From assembly GCA_031279555.1 (NCBI GenBank), contig JAITIK010000040.1, positions 1 through 32,136 on the forward strand: 32,136 nt of DNA. Reading direction: 5' to 3'. Below are positions 1 to 8,206 of this stretch, one piece after another. The translations under genes and the position numbers were made by a program. Under the pieces are notes generated by a model. The model saw only the letters and a list, made by a program, of their open reading frames with translations, was not told where the DNA came from and searched no databases. Numbering within the stretch: the stretch's first letter is position 1; each line of letters starts with the position of its first letter. This DNA is from Treponema sp. GTDB taxonomy: Bacteria > Spirochaetota > Spirochaetia > Treponematales > Breznakiellaceae.

Positions 1-227
1 AAGCCTTCCCGCTCGCACGCCCTCTCTTCTCTAGGGTGTCTCACTCTATCACGCCTTCTCCTTTTTGTCAACCCCTTCCCCTCTCTTTCTTCAAAAATAT
101 TTCCCTCTCTCCTCACAAACGCGGCTTGACAAATGGCGCGTCTCTGTTAATATATCTAATTTGTCCCTCCCTTGTCAAGAACACGAATTAAGCGTACGGG
201 TACGCCGTGCGGGTGTGCGAGTACGCA

Positions 228-656
228 TTACTTTCCTAATTTCGCTTCATTTTTGTCGATTTCCTTTTGGAGCGCGTCGAGTTCATAGATAATATCCTTT
301 ATGGCGGGCGTTGAGAGATTTACGCTGGCCAGTTTCTGTTCGACAAGCGCGGCATACACTTCCACGCCAAGCTGAGCCGTGAGTTTTTGCGCTTTGAATT
401 CGAGTTTTTTGATTTCAAGAGTCAGCTTGCCTTTTTCACCGATGTCTTGGGCTTTGTCGCTTGCTTTGCTGATAAGCTCTTTCGACGCTTGCAGTCCTTT
501 AGTTCCCATGTCTTGAGCCGTACTGAACAGTTCTTTGGATGCCAAGACGCTTTTTTCGCTAATATTCTGAACTGTGTCTCCTGCTTTGGAAGCAAAATCC
601 TGCGTCACATCGCCAATCTTTGAAGCAAGCCGCGTCATTCTTTCAGTAAATGTCAT
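228..656 (-). CDS. Phasin-like / coiled-coil small protein (hypothetical)
   Basis: A 142-residue, Lys/Ala/Glu-rich protein with no signal peptide or membrane segment. The first 80 residues are built from degenerate repeats (SKAGDT, SKELFS, SKELIS, SKASDK) expected to form amphipathic helices. The last 60 residues look like a coiled coil ending in ELDALQKEIDKNEAKLGK. The pattern recalls phasins and LEA/apolipophorin-like helical proteins, but no catalytic motif is visible and no precise function can be given. The start is supported by AGGAG about 9 bases upstream of the ATG. It stands alone: a long hairpin at 681-738 separates it from the ABC-transporter gene upstream on the same strand. Confidence 0.75.
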   Translation of the reverse strand: MTFTERMTRLASKIGDVTQDFASKAGDTVQNISEKSVLASKELFSTAQDMGTKGLQASKELISKASDKAQDIGEKGKLTLEIKKLEFKAQKLTAQLGVEVYAALVEQKLASVNLSTPAIKDIIYELDALQKEIDKNEAKLGK

Positions 657-680
657 TTTTATAGTCTCCTTTCATACCAT

Positions 681-738
681 ATAAACAAAGCCCCTCTCTC
701 CAGAAGGTCGCCCCCTCTGGAGGAGGGGCTTTGTTTAT
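681..738. terminator. Long hairpin, probable terminator of the ABC ATPase gene
   Basis: Perfect 15-bp arms, 681-695 (ATAAACAAAGCCCCT) and 724-738, enclose a further imperfect stem around CTCCAG/CTGGAG. The right arm on either strand ends in TTTGTTTAT, a weak U-rich tail. It lies between the end of the ABC ATPase gene (895) and the start of the phasin-like gene (656), so it probably ends the former transcript. Confidence 0.6.
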
Positions 739-742
739 TAAA

Positions 743-792
743 GAGGTTTTTCAAGACACGTCCAACGGGGCGGCAAATTTTGAAAAAGCCTC
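743..792. repeat. Palindromic element, copy 1 (TTTTTCAAAA family)
   Basis: Inverted arms around 743-756 (GAGGTTTTTCAAGA) and 778-792 (TTTTGAAAAAGCCTC). Read on the minus strand, the stretch resembles 5443-5500 on the plus strand: both contain TAAATCTA, then CTTTTTCAAAATTTGCCGC, then a right arm with TTGAAAA. It is probably a dispersed palindromic repeat of this genome. Confidence 0.5.
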
Positions 793-894
793 CATAGATT
801 TAGCTTTTTTATCGAACCGGCGGCTTGCGTCAGCCGAATTTTAAAAAAACCCTCAAAAACTATTCTCTCCGCAATTTCTTTTTTGTCAAAAGGT

Positions 895-1998
895 TCATTC
901 AGATACAAGAATAGAGAACTCGGTTTCCTTGTCGAAGTACCGCGCTTTGTCAAGGCGGGGCGTAAAGTTGACCGTATCGCCGACTTTGAAAAGGTAATGA
1001 GCTTCGGTACGAGCGACAAGCGGTTGAGTTCCAGTGGTGAGCCATAGATGAATGTCTGCGCCGAGCGGCTCAACTACGCTGATTTTGAGCGACATGTTGT
1101 TTTCGGCGGCAGGTTTTGCACAGAAAAGCAAATCTTCCGGGCGGATGCCAAAGAAAATTTCCTTGCCCACGTACTTCCTGATCGCATCAACATGGCTCTG
1201 ATCGGGTTTAATTTCAAAGCCTTCTTCTTGAAGTACAACGGAACCGCTTTTCTCCACCACTTTGACAGACAGGAAGTTCATGGGCGGGGAGCCGATGAAG
1301 CCCGCGACGAATTTGTTGACCGGTTCGTTGTACAGTTGCAGAGGAGCGCCGATCTGTTGCACTTTGCCGTCTTTCATAACTACGATCTTGCTTGCCATAG
1401 TCATAGCTTCCACTTGGTCGTGGGTGACATAGATCATGGTGGCGTTGAGCTTGAGGTGGAGTTCGGAAAGCTCTTTACGCATGGTTACGCGGAGTTTCGC
1501 ATCAAGGTTTGACAAAGGCTCGTCAAACAGGAATACCTTGGGGTTGCGGACAATGGCGCGTCCCACCGCGACACGCTGGCGCTGACCGCCCGACAACGCC
1601 TTGGGTTTGCGTTCAAGGAATTGTTCAATATCCAATGTTCTTGCGGCTTCGCGTACGCGGCGGTCGATTTCATCCTTGGGAACTTTCTTGATGCGGAGCC
1701 CGAACGCCATGTTTTCGTACACAGTCATGTGCGGATACAGAGCGTAATTCTGGAACACCATAGCGATATTCCGATCTTTGGGCGGCACCTGATTCATAAG
1801 CTCGCTGTCGATGTACAACTCGCCTTCGGAAATATCTTCCAAACCCGCGACCATACGGAGCGTGGTTGATTTTCCGCATCCTGATGGACCTACAAAAACG
1901 ACAAATTCTTTGTCCTCGACTACGATATTGGCGTTGTCTACGGCGCGTACGCCGCCGTCATAGACCTTGCCGATACCTTTCAATTCTACTTTAGCCAT
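895..1998 (-). CDS. ugpC: Sugar ABC transporter ATP-binding protein (MalK/UgpC/MsmX family)
   Basis: A 367-residue cytoplasmic ATPase that powers uptake of sugars or glycerol-3-phosphate through a membrane permease pair. Visible motifs: Walker A GPSGCGKST (37-45), Q-loop VFQNYALYP (81-89), signature LSGGQ (135-139), Walker B VFLFDEP (155-161), D-loop SNLDA and H-loop VTHD with His193. The C-terminal 130 residues, with GIRPED, are the regulatory OB/TOBE domain typical of MalK-type subunits. Length is normal for the family. An AGGAGG Shine-Dalgarno sequence precedes the ATG. No permease or binding-protein gene is adjacent, so it may serve several transporters, as MsmX does. The substrate cannot be read from sequence, and the symbol reflects the family rather than a proven substrate. 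Confidence 0.93.
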   Translation of the reverse strand: MAKVELKGIGKVYDGGVRAVDNANIVVEDKEFVVFVGPSGCGKSTTLRMVAGLEDISEGELYIDSELMNQVPPKDRNIAMVFQNYALYPHMTVYENMAFGLRIKKVPKDEIDRRVREAARTLDIEQFLERKPKALSGGQRQRVAVGRAIVRNPKVFLFDEPLSNLDAKLRVTMRKELSELHLKLNATMIYVTHDQVEAMTMASKIVVMKDGKVQQIGAPLQLYNEPVNKFVAGFIGSPPMNFLSVKVVEKSGSVVLQEEGFEIKPDQSHVDAIRKYVGKEIFFGIRPEDLLFCAKPAAENNMSLKISVVEPLGADIHLWLTTGTQPLVARTEAHYLFKVGDTVNFTPRLDKARYFDKETEFSILVSE

Positions 1999-2380
1999 TA
2001 CAGCCTCCTTGCTCCCCTCAGATTACCATAGAGTAAGCGTTGGGATTATTCTATTATTCGATAGTGTATACCCTATTTTTGAAGGTGTCAAGCGTTTTTT
2101 TATTTTCTGTTGTTAATAAGCGCTAAGTTCACCCTTAAGAATAATCCTGGATATATACGCCGATAAAGCCGGCGTTTTCTTCGCAAACACCAAAAACCGG
2201 AACACAGGCCGGCAACTGAACAACTTGCCGGGAAAACCTCGGATAAAACCCAATTGGCGCTATCGCTGACAGACTGAGGATCGGCCTTCGGCCTCATTTC
2301 CGCACATGCCCCGCAAGTCAAAGGCTGTATCAAACGTTTGTGGGGAGCCTTACATGATCGCTTGCCCAAGCTGTCTCTTT
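1999..2380. other. Intergenic stretch between mltG and the ABC ATPase gene
   Basis: Apart from the promoter at 2063-2091 I see no gene here. There is a weak hairpin CGCCG/CGGCG followed by four T at 2158-2178 (plus strand), and a GGCC-TTC-GGCC dyad near 2282-2292 that could lie in the 3' end of the mltG transcript. Open frames crossing it show no protein-like composition. Confidence 0.4.
2063..2091 (-). promoter_or_regulatory. Sigma-70-type promoter of the ABC ATPase gene
   Basis: On the minus strand TTGACA (2091-2086), a 17-base spacer and TACACT (2068-2063). The -35 is a perfect match; the -10 matches 4 of 6. The expected start near 2056 gives a leader of about 58 bases before the ATG at 1998. 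Confidence 0.6.
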
Positions 2381-3409
2381 TCATTTTCCTTTCACGTACA
2401 GCTTTCCCGCTTTGATATGCTCGTCAAATGTTTTCGAGAAGTAATGCTTGCCCGCATTCTGATCGACAAGTCTGAAAAAGAGGTAGTCGTTTGGGGTTGG
2501 GTTGAATGCCGCGGAGAGCGCGGTTAACCCCGGAGCGGAAATGGGGCCAGGCGGCAATCCCTTCGCTATATAGGTGTTGTACGGATGTTCAATTTCAGTG
2601 TCTGCGGTACTGATGATTTCCGGGTGGGGTTTATGCTGAATTTCAGTGATGATGTACTCAACTGTGGCGCAGGATTGCAACGCCATGCCGATGGCAAGCC
2701 GGTTGTAAAACACGCCGGCCATGAGCGGAGCTTCTTCTGCAAGCCGGTATTCACGTTCCACAATGGAAGCGAGCGTCACCTTTTCGAGAAGCTCTTCAGG
2801 GGTGAAGGACGTGATGTCAACAATGCCAGAGAGCCGTTTGAAAAACGTCTCAGTCATGATCCGCACCACCTCCTTCGCATCGTAGTTTTTCTGAAACAAA
2901 TACGTGTCTGGAAAGAGGTAGCCTTCAAAGGTTTTGGCGGGAATTTGAAAGGCTTCGAGAATTTCTGGGTTCGAGGCGGCTTCCAAGAACGCTTCTTCCT
3001 CGCAGACGCCGGCTTCAGCAAACAGGCGGGCGGTTTTGGCAAGCGTTCCGCCTTCGGGAATAGTGACTTTTATAAGCGGTTGCCGTCCGGTCTCCAGGAT
3101 ATTGTGTATTTCAAACTGGGTTGCGGGAAGCGGTATTGTATAGGCGCCGGCTTTTATAACGTCTTTGTCGAGCCTGTTTACCACATACCAGAAATGCCGG
3201 CTCTTGATGATGCCTTCGTCTTCAAGCCTTTTCCCTATGGAATGGGGCGTTTCTCCCTGTTTCACCTCGAAAAACACCTCGCCTTGAGTCGAAGCGGGAG
3301 CTTTGTTGAGTTCCGTCGCGGCTATTACAACGGCTATTCCTACAATAAGGGCAAAAATAACAATGAAAAGATTAATAACTATGATGAGCTTTACGATATT
3401 TATCCGCAT
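2381..3409 (-). CDS. mltG: Endolytic peptidoglycan transglycosylase MltG
   Basis: A 342-residue inner-membrane enzyme that cleaves nascent glycan strands and is thought to terminate their polymerisation. Residues 6-32 form a single N-terminal membrane anchor. A LysM-like subdomain follows (VKQGETPHSIGKRL, about 49-62). The YceG catalytic domain carries FEGYLFPDTY (161-170) and the catalytic Glu218 in ASIVEREY, plus the conserved ending region YNTYIAKGLPPGPISAPG. Length is normal. The ATG is preceded by AGGA at about 7 bases. The gene is last in a minus-strand operon and its start overlaps the end of the small gene upstream by 10 bases, suggesting translational coupling. Confidence 0.95.
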   Translation of the reverse strand: MRINIVKLIIVINLFIVIFALIVGIAVVIAATELNKAPASTQGEVFFEVKQGETPHSIGKRLEDEGIIKSRHFWYVVNRLDKDVIKAGAYTIPLPATQFEIHNILETGRQPLIKVTIPEGGTLAKTARLFAEAGVCEEEAFLEAASNPEILEAFQIPAKTFEGYLFPDTYLFQKNYDAKEVVRIMTETFFKRLSGIVDITSFTPEELLEKVTLASIVEREYRLAEEAPLMAGVFYNRLAIGMALQSCATVEYIITEIQHKPHPEIISTADTEIEHPYNTYIAKGLPPGPISAPGLTALSAAFNPTPNDYLFFRLVDQNAGKHYFSKTFDEHIKAGKLYVKGK

Positions 3410-3624
3410 GTATTTCCTGCAATTTCTTTCATCAGAGTTTCAGCTTCCTGAATGGAAAGATTCCGGTATAGCGACTTCTCTATTTTCAACAAAAAAGCCT
3501 GTTCCACCGGCGAAAGTCCAGCGGAGGCGGACGGAACTTCAGATTCTATGCGCTTGAGTCTTATAAACAAGGCTTTCGTTTCCTGCGGCGTTAAAGAAAT
3601 GACGGGTTCGGCGGTGTTCATCAT
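3400..3624 (-). CDS. Small conserved-looking protein in the mltG operon
   Basis: A 74-residue soluble protein I do not recognise. It is helical and charged, with SLTPQETKALFIRLKRIE near the N-terminus and a predicted second helix ending in LMKEIAG. The ATG at 3624 shares its A with the TGA of the preceding gene (TGATG), and its own stop lies 10 bases inside mltG. Tight overlap at both ends and an even codon pattern argue that it is a real gene co-translated with its neighbours. A TTG three bases upstream or the ATG at 3621 are alternative starts. Confidence 0.65.
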   Translation of the reverse strand: MMNTAEPVISLTPQETKALFIRLKRIESEVPSASAGLSPVEQAFLLKIEKSLYRNLSIQEAETLMKEIAGNTCG

Positions 3625-4079
3625 CAACGGATATCCCGCCTTCTCTCAATGAGCCGCCGGGCGTATCCCTGTTCCAATGCGTCCACTATCTCGTCAAAGG
3701 AATGCATGGCTCCCCGCCCCACGCCCGGGCAATCTTGCGCGGCGCGTTCCCATGCATCGGCGTCGGCGAGTATCGAATCCCAGAACGGAAAGGTTCTGCA
3801 CTGTAGGGGTCTGTTTTCGTACACCGAACAGCCGTCATTCCAGAAAACACAGTCATAATTGGGCTTTTCCTTCAGAGACAGGCGGTCTACCATTCCTGAT
3901 GGAATCCATGCGCAATAAAGCCCTTCAATTTCATGCCGTGGGAGATTGAGGGCTTTGACGAGCGACATCAGGTCGTCCTCAGAGAGAAACACAAACCCGC
4001 TCTCGTAACGGCAACATGCGGAGCAACAAGTGCAGGAGAACCGGAGTCCGTTTTGATAAAAAGGTTCTTTGGATTTAAT
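3624..4079 (-). CDS. YkgJ-family cysteine-cluster (putative Fe-S or zinc) protein
   Basis: A protein of about 151 residues in the CxxCxxCC family (UPF0153/YkgJ). It has CTCCSACC near the N-terminus, DCVFW, GCSVYENRPLQCRTFPFW and a late Cys in AAQDCPG, all typical metal-ligand positions. The biochemical role of the family is not firmly known. The start is unusual. There is no in-frame ATG; a TTG at 4118 would add 13 unrelated residues that overlap the hydrolase end. An ATT at 4079-4077, nine bases after GGAGGAGG, would begin IKSKEPFYQNG, where I would expect family members to begin, and overlaps the upstream TAA as ATTAA. I chose the ATT start. Confidence 0.8.
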   Translation of the reverse strand: MKSKEPFYQNGLRFSCTCCSACCRYESGFVFLSEDDLMSLVKALNLPRHEIEGLYCAWIPSGMVDRLSLKEKPNYDCVFWNDGCSVYENRPLQCRTFPFWDSILADADAWERAAQDCPGVGRGAMHSFDEIVDALEQGYARRLIERRRDIR

Positions 4080-4974
4080 GCGCGCATTCCTCCTCCGTCC
4101 GTGCGACTGCTGCGGCAATTGCTGCGGCGGTCGCCGCCGGATGTTCCTGCTGGGGCAAATGCCCCGCGTTGGGAATCAGGATGAGCGGGGCGTCTTTTCG
4201 TATTGAACGGATGATCTCCGCCGTCTTTGGCGGCAGAATTGCGTCGTTTTCGCCCCACACAAGCGACACTACACCTTTGTAGTCAGCCAGCGCCTTTGTC
4301 AAAAACGCCGTTTTGGTCATGTTGTACCATATCAGGCTCCGCATGGTGGCGAAATACGCCTTCTCCTGCTCCGCGCTTTCCACCCTTTCAATGACGCGCT
4401 TCCGCAGAAAGGCGCGGTCGTCTTCCGGCAAGCCTTCCAGATTGTGGTAATAGCCGAAAAGCGAATGATAGGCGGCGTCGTGATTCTTGCGGAATTGGCG
4501 GTACCAGTACGGCCCGTAAAACGGCAGCGCCTTGCCCAGCAAGGACAATGCGCCGCCCGTTGTAGCAAGAGGCGCGCCTCCGTCAATGAGAATGAGGGCT
4601 TTAACCAAAGACGGCTTTTCCGCGGCGGCGGCTTGGGCGATCATGCCGCCCAGAGAGTTGCCCGCAAGTACCGCAGGCCCGATCATTTCAAGGAGGGAGA
4701 CAATGGCTTTAATGTGCCGGTTGATCGTTATAATGCCGCCCGCCTTTGAACGCCCGAATCCGGGCAGATCGGGCGCGAGCGTCCGGCAGGCGCCGTTCAA
4801 CAGCGGGATAAGGCGCCGCCACGAGTCGGCTTCATCTCCCAAGCCATGTATCAGAATGACGGACGGCTTGGCGGCGTCGCCCGAATCATAGTAAAACATG
4901 CTGTCGCGTCTGTTTATGTTGAGCCATTTCACCTGATTGAGCAACGCGGGATATGGCCGCATATGGGTGTCCAT
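4075..4974 (-). CDS. Alpha/beta hydrolase fold protein
   Basis: About 299 residues from the chosen ATG. Visible are the oxyanion motif ILIHGLGDEADSW, the block LAPDLPGFGRS, the nucleophile elbow AGNSLGGMIAQ (Ser in GNSLGG), an acid in VWGENDAILPP and the catalytic His in NAGHLPQQEHP. The triad Ser-Asp-His is complete, so an active esterase, lipase or C-C hydrolase is likely; the substrate is unknown. An upstream in-frame ATG at 5055 exists, but those 27 residues are not family-like. The ATG at 4974 sits exactly where transcription from the promoter at 4982-5010 should begin and has no Shine-Dalgarno, suggesting a leaderless message. First gene of the operon running to mltG. Confidence 0.85.
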   Translation of the reverse strand: MDTHMRPYPALLNQVKWLNINRRDSMFYYDSGDAAKPSVILIHGLGDEADSWRRLIPLLNGACRTLAPDLPGFGRSKAGGIITINRHIKAIVSLLEMIGPAVLAGNSLGGMIAQAAAAEKPSLVKALILIDGGAPLATTGGALSLLGKALPFYGPYWYRQFRKNHDAAYHSLFGYYHNLEGLPEDDRAFLRKRVIERVESAEQEKAYFATMRSLIWYNMTKTAFLTKALADYKGVVSLVWGENDAILPPKTAEIIRSIRKDAPLILIPNAGHLPQQEHPAATAAAIAAAVARTEEECAH

Positions 4975-4981
4975 ATCGAAT

Positions 4982-5010
4982 ATTGAATACGAAAAGACTT
5001 CGAATGTCAA
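4982..5010 (-). promoter_or_regulatory. Promoter of the hydrolase-mltG operon, likely leaderless
   Basis: On the minus strand TTGACA (5010-5005), 17 bases, TTCAAT (4987-4982), then 7 bases to the ATG at 4974. The predicted start of transcription is the A of the start codon. Confidence 0.55.
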
Positions 5011-5197
5011 TAACCGGTGAAAGAGAAATCGCTCGTTTTGGCGGGGCGTTTTCATGCGCGGCTTTTGTTTGGTTTATAATAACGCGCGCTCAGTACAGCC
5101 GGTGAAACAACATGCGCTCGGTTTCCACCGATTTACGCCGGTTTCCGCATTTCCGCCTATTGCCCTTTTTATAAAATTTCTGTATCATTTTATAAAT

Positions 5198-5233
5198 GAA
5201 GCGGTTCCAAAACTTCAGTTTTGGAACCGCTTC
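5198..5233. repeat. Perfect 16-bp palindrome with 4-base loop
   Basis: GAAGCGGTTCCAAAAC, loop TTCA, and its exact complement. No T-run follows on either strand and no gene ends here, so a dispersed palindromic unit is more likely than a terminator. The TTCCAAA core recurs in the next palindrome. Confidence 0.7.
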
Positions 5234-5272
5234 TTACCCTTGGAGAAAAAAGAATGAGCGATTTTCTCCTAA

Positions 5273-5322
5273 AGCCTGTTCCAAACCCAACCCAAACGCA
5301 CGTTCGCGTTTTGGAACAGGCT
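5273..5322. repeat. Nested palindrome with AGCCTGTTCCAAA arms
   Basis: Outer perfect 13-bp arms (5273-5285 and 5310-5322) and an inner AAACGC/GCGTTT stem at 5294-5311. It shares GTTCCAAA with the palindrome at 5198-5233. Confidence 0.6.
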
Positions 5323-5331
5323 CAAATAAAT

Positions 5332-5394
5332 CCTTTTTCAGAACGCGAACTATGTTCGGGTTAGTGCGAAAACTGTAGTTTCCGATGAAAAAGG
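5332..5394. repeat. Inverted repeat CCTTTTTCA
   Basis: Perfect 9-bp arms at 5332-5340 and 5386-5394 with a 45-base interior. Third of five consecutive inverted repeats upstream of clpS. Confidence 0.45.
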
Positions 5395-5420
5395 CAGCCA
5401 TAGGCTTGGGAAAAGCGGTC

Positions 5421-5434
5421 AAAACCCGGGTTTT
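5421..5434. repeat. Perfect 14-bp palindrome AAAACCCGGGTTTT
   Basis: A loopless self-complementary 14-mer, 79 bases before the clpS start. It could be a protein-binding site or part of the palindrome cluster; the sequence does not decide. Confidence 0.4.
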
Positions 5435-5452
5435 CCACGTAAATCTAAGTCA

Positions 5453-5497
5453 GCTTTTTCAAAATTTGCCGCTGTATAGGGCGCGTTTTGAAAAGGC
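5453..5497. repeat. Palindromic element, copy 2 (TTTTTCAAAA family), upstream of clpS
   Basis: Arms GCTTTTTCAAAA (5453-5464) and TTTTGAAAAGGC (5486-5497) with one mismatch, ending 15 bases before the clpS ATG. The stretch 5443-5500 resembles the complement of 745-804. Confidence 0.55.
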
Positions 5498-5512
5498 CTC
5501 AACGGTAATAGT

Positions 5513-5809
5513 ATGGAAAGAACAAAGACTGTACCCAAGAGCGAGAAAAAACTCAAGGAGCCGAGTGATTATAAAATCATCCTCCTGAACGATAATTACA
5601 CCACCATAGACTTTGTGGTGAATGTTCTCATGGCGGTTTTTCATAAGAGTGAAATTGAAGCGAACCGCATCATGCTGAACGTTCACCGCAAAGGGAAAGG
5701 CGTCGTGGGACAGTATCCGTTTGATATTGCGCAAACCAAGGTGAGTCAGGTTCACAGTCTTGCGCGGCAAGCTGAATTTCCGCTTAGATGCGTTATTGAA
5801 GAGGTGTAA
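5513..5809 (+). CDS. clpS: ATP-dependent Clp protease adaptor ClpS
   Basis: A 98-residue N-recognin that delivers proteins with N-terminal Leu, Phe, Tyr or Trp to ClpA(P). The pocket motif is NDNYTTIDFVV (26-36), against the usual NDDYTPMEFVV; Asn26, Asp27 and Thr30 are kept, the second Asp is Asn28 and the gate Met is Ile32. The second pocket element HRKGKG with His58 is present. The first 15 residues are a charged, flexible arm as expected. No clear Shine-Dalgarno precedes the ATG. It is followed after two bases by clpA, and aat comes next, so adaptor, unfoldase and tagging enzyme are co-transcribed. Confidence 0.95.
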   Translation: MERTKTVPKSEKKLKEPSDYKIILLNDNYTTIDFVVNVLMAVFHKSEIEANRIMLNVHRKGKGVVGQYPFDIAQTKVSQVHSLARQAEFPLRCVIEEV

Positions 5810-5811
5810 TA

Positions 5812-8199
5812 ATGAAGATTTCGGGACCTGCTCAAGCGATAATAAACGCGGCTTATAACGAGGCTCGAATACGGAACCACGAGTATCTCACGCCGGAACA
5901 TATTCTCTACGCAGCCCTCGCTTTTGAAGAAGTGCAAACCGTTTTTACCGCGTGCGGCGCTAACGCCGCCCAACTTCGGAGCGGTATGGAAAACTATCTT
6001 GAGCAAAAGATACCCATCTTGACCGGAAGCGAACCAACGCAAACCGTGGGTTTTCAGAGCGTCATAGAGCGGGCTGTTATGCAAAGCCAAAGCTCTCAGA
6101 AGCAGATTGTTGATGTCGCCGACATACTCGTTTCCCTGTATGATGAGGAACGAAACTACTGCGCCTATTATCTGCGTAAGATCGGCGTAAAACGCCTGGA
6201 CCTGTTAAGCGTACTTTCACACGGCGTTGACGGCGATCCCATTTTTCCGCAGCCGGCTCCCGATCCAGCTTCCGAAGATGAAGCGGGAGCGGATGGCGGC
6301 AAGGGCAAGGCGAAAAAGACGGCGCTGGAAAAATACGCCGTTGATCTTACCGCGCTGGCGCGAGAAAACAAGTTGGATCCCGTTATAGGACGGGAAATCG
6401 AGCTCGACCGCACCATTCAGGTATTGTGTCGCCGCTTAAAAAACAATCCCATACATGTGGGCGATTCCGGCGTGGGCAAAACGGCGATCACCGAAGGGCT
6501 TGCCCAGCGCATCGTCAGAGGCGAGGCGCCGCCGTTGCTTGCAGACTTTTCTATTTTATCGCTTGACATGGGCGCCCTTGTTGCGGGCGCCAAATACCGC
6601 GGCGATTTTGAGGAACGCATCAAGCGCGTCATTGAAGAAATATTGAAGAAAGAGAAAGTAGTTCTATTCATTGATGAAATTCATACTATTGTGGGAGCAG
6701 GTTCCGCGTCGGGAAGCGCCCTTGACGCCTCGAATCTTCTGAAGCCGGCGCTTGCTTCGGGTAAACTCCGTTGCATAGGTTCTACCACTCACGAGGAATA
6801 CAATAAATTCTTTGATAAAGATCGCGCTTTATCCCGCCGTTTCCAGAAAATCGACATAAACGAGCCGAGCGAGAAAGACGCTGTCGCCATCCTCCAAGGT
6901 CTCAAATCCAAATATGAAGAATTCCACCGGGTGGCCTATACGGACGAAGCCATTTCCGCTGCCGTGAGCCTATCCGCCCAGTACATCACCGAACGCCGCC
7001 TGCCCGACAAAGCCATTGACGTAATGGACGAGGCGGGAGCGTTTGCGCGGATTAAGGAATGGAAAATTGAATTACAGAAAAATGAGAAAACAGGCGCTGA
7101 CGATGGCGTTGAAGCGATTGCGTCCGAGGGTTCTCTATCGCCGGATCGTCTTGCTCCAATCCCTATAAACCTCCCTCTCATTGAAACCGTTGTTTCCAAA
7201 ATCGCCCGCATACCTGAGCGTTCGGTCGGAGAAAGTGAGAAAGACAAACTGAGGCTTCTGGAACGCAGGCTGCGCGAACGCATTTTCGGACAGGACGAAG
7301 CCGTTGTCGCGGTGGCCAAGGCCGTAAAGCAGTCGCGGGCGGGCTTCCGCGCCCAGGGAAAACCAGTGGCGAACTTCCTCTTTGTGGGACTAACGGGGGT
7401 GGGCAAGACTGAGCTTGCGCGGAGTCTCGCCGATATTCTCGGCGTTTCCATGCACCGGTTCGACATGAGCGAGTACCAGGAAAAGCACACCGTCTCCCGC
7501 CTCATCGGTTCGCCTCCGGGGTATGTAGGGTATGAAGAAGGAGGCTTGCTCACAGACGCCGTACGCAAACAGCCCCATGCGGTCGTGTTGCTGGATGAAA
7601 TAGAGAAGGCTCATCCAGATGTTTTCAATATCTTGTTGCAAATCATGGATTATGCGACTCTAACGGACAACAACGGTAGAAAGGCGGATTTCCGCAATGC
7701 GGTGATCATTATGACCAGCAACGCGGGCGCGCGTGATATAGGCAAGAACCTCATCGGTTTTGGGGATCGCGCCATGGATGACACCGTGGTGAAGGACGCA
7801 GTTGAAAAGACTTTTACCCCTGAATTCCGCAACCGGCTTGACGCGGTGGTTCGTTTTGGGCATCTCTCAAAAGAAATCATGATATCCATTGTTCAGAAAG
7901 AGCTTGATGTCTTCACGTCCCAACTGGCGGAAAAAAATGTCGCCTTTACAGTCACCAAAGCGTGCATCCACAAACTCGCTGAAGACGGCTATAGCAGGGA
8001 ATTCGGGGCGCGCAACGTAGGACGGATCATTGAAGAGAAGATAAAATCGTTCTTTGTGGATGCGGTTCTTTTCGGCGATTTGAGTGAGGGCGGCGGCGCG
8101 AAGGCGGATTACAAGCGCGGCAAGTACCGGATTACGGTTGACTCGGCGCTGGCGCGTGATGAGAAGTCTGCTGAAAATAGTAAGCCGCACATGGCTTGA
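5812..8199 (+). CDS. clpA: ClpA-type AAA+ unfoldase of the ClpAP protease
   Basis: A 795-residue protein with the full ClpA layout. The N-terminal ClpS-docking domain (1-140) leads to a linker of Pro, Glu, Ala and Gly (145-168). AAA1 has Walker A GDSGVGKT (217-224) and Walker B VVLFIDEI (283-290). AAA2 has Walker A GLTGVGKT (526-533) and Walker B VVLLDEI (590-596). The ClpP-docking IGF tripeptide (648-650) lies in NLIGFGD. There is no long ClpB-type middle domain, which with the adjacent clpS supports ClpA rather than ClpB or ClpC. The start is two bases after the clpS stop, with GAGG in the clpS end serving as ribosome site. No clpP is in the window. Confidence 0.96.
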   Translation: MKISGPAQAIINAAYNEARIRNHEYLTPEHILYAALAFEEVQTVFTACGANAAQLRSGMENYLEQKIPILTGSEPTQTVGFQSVIERAVMQSQSSQKQIVDVADILVSLYDEERNYCAYYLRKIGVKRLDLLSVLSHGVDGDPIFPQPAPDPASEDEAGADGGKGKAKKTALEKYAVDLTALARENKLDPVIGREIELDRTIQVLCRRLKNNPIHVGDSGVGKTAITEGLAQRIVRGEAPPLLADFSILSLDMGALVAGAKYRGDFEERIKRVIEEILKKEKVVLFIDEIHTIVGAGSASGSALDASNLLKPALASGKLRCIGSTTHEEYNKFFDKDRALSRRFQKIDINEPSEKDAVAILQGLKSKYEEFHRVAYTDEAISAAVSLSAQYITERRLPDKAIDVMDEAGAFARIKEWKIELQKNEKTGADDGVEAIASEGSLSPDRLAPIPINLPLIETVVSKIARIPERSVGESEKDKLRLLERRLRERIFGQDEAVVAVAKAVKQSRAGFRAQGKPVANFLFVGLTGVGKTELARSLADILGVSMHRFDMSEYQEKHTVSRLIGSPPGYVGYEEGGLLTDAVRKQPHAVVLLDEIEKAHPDVFNILLQIMDYATLTDNNGRKADFRNAVIIMTSNAGARDIGKNLIGFGDRAMDDTVVKDAVEKTFTPEFRNRLDAVVRFGHLSKEIMISIVQKELDVFTSQLAEKNVAFTVTKACIHKLAEDGYSREFGARNVGRIIEEKIKSFFVDAVLFGDLSEGGGAKADYKRGKYRITVDSALARDEKSAENSKPHMA

Positions 8200-8206
8200 T
8201 TGACCG

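Noticed and set aside
2100-2384. Small minus-strand gene between mltG and the ABC ATPase
   Set aside because: Cys/Arg/Ser-rich translation, no ribosome site, and overlap with the mltG stop; it looks like chance open frame.
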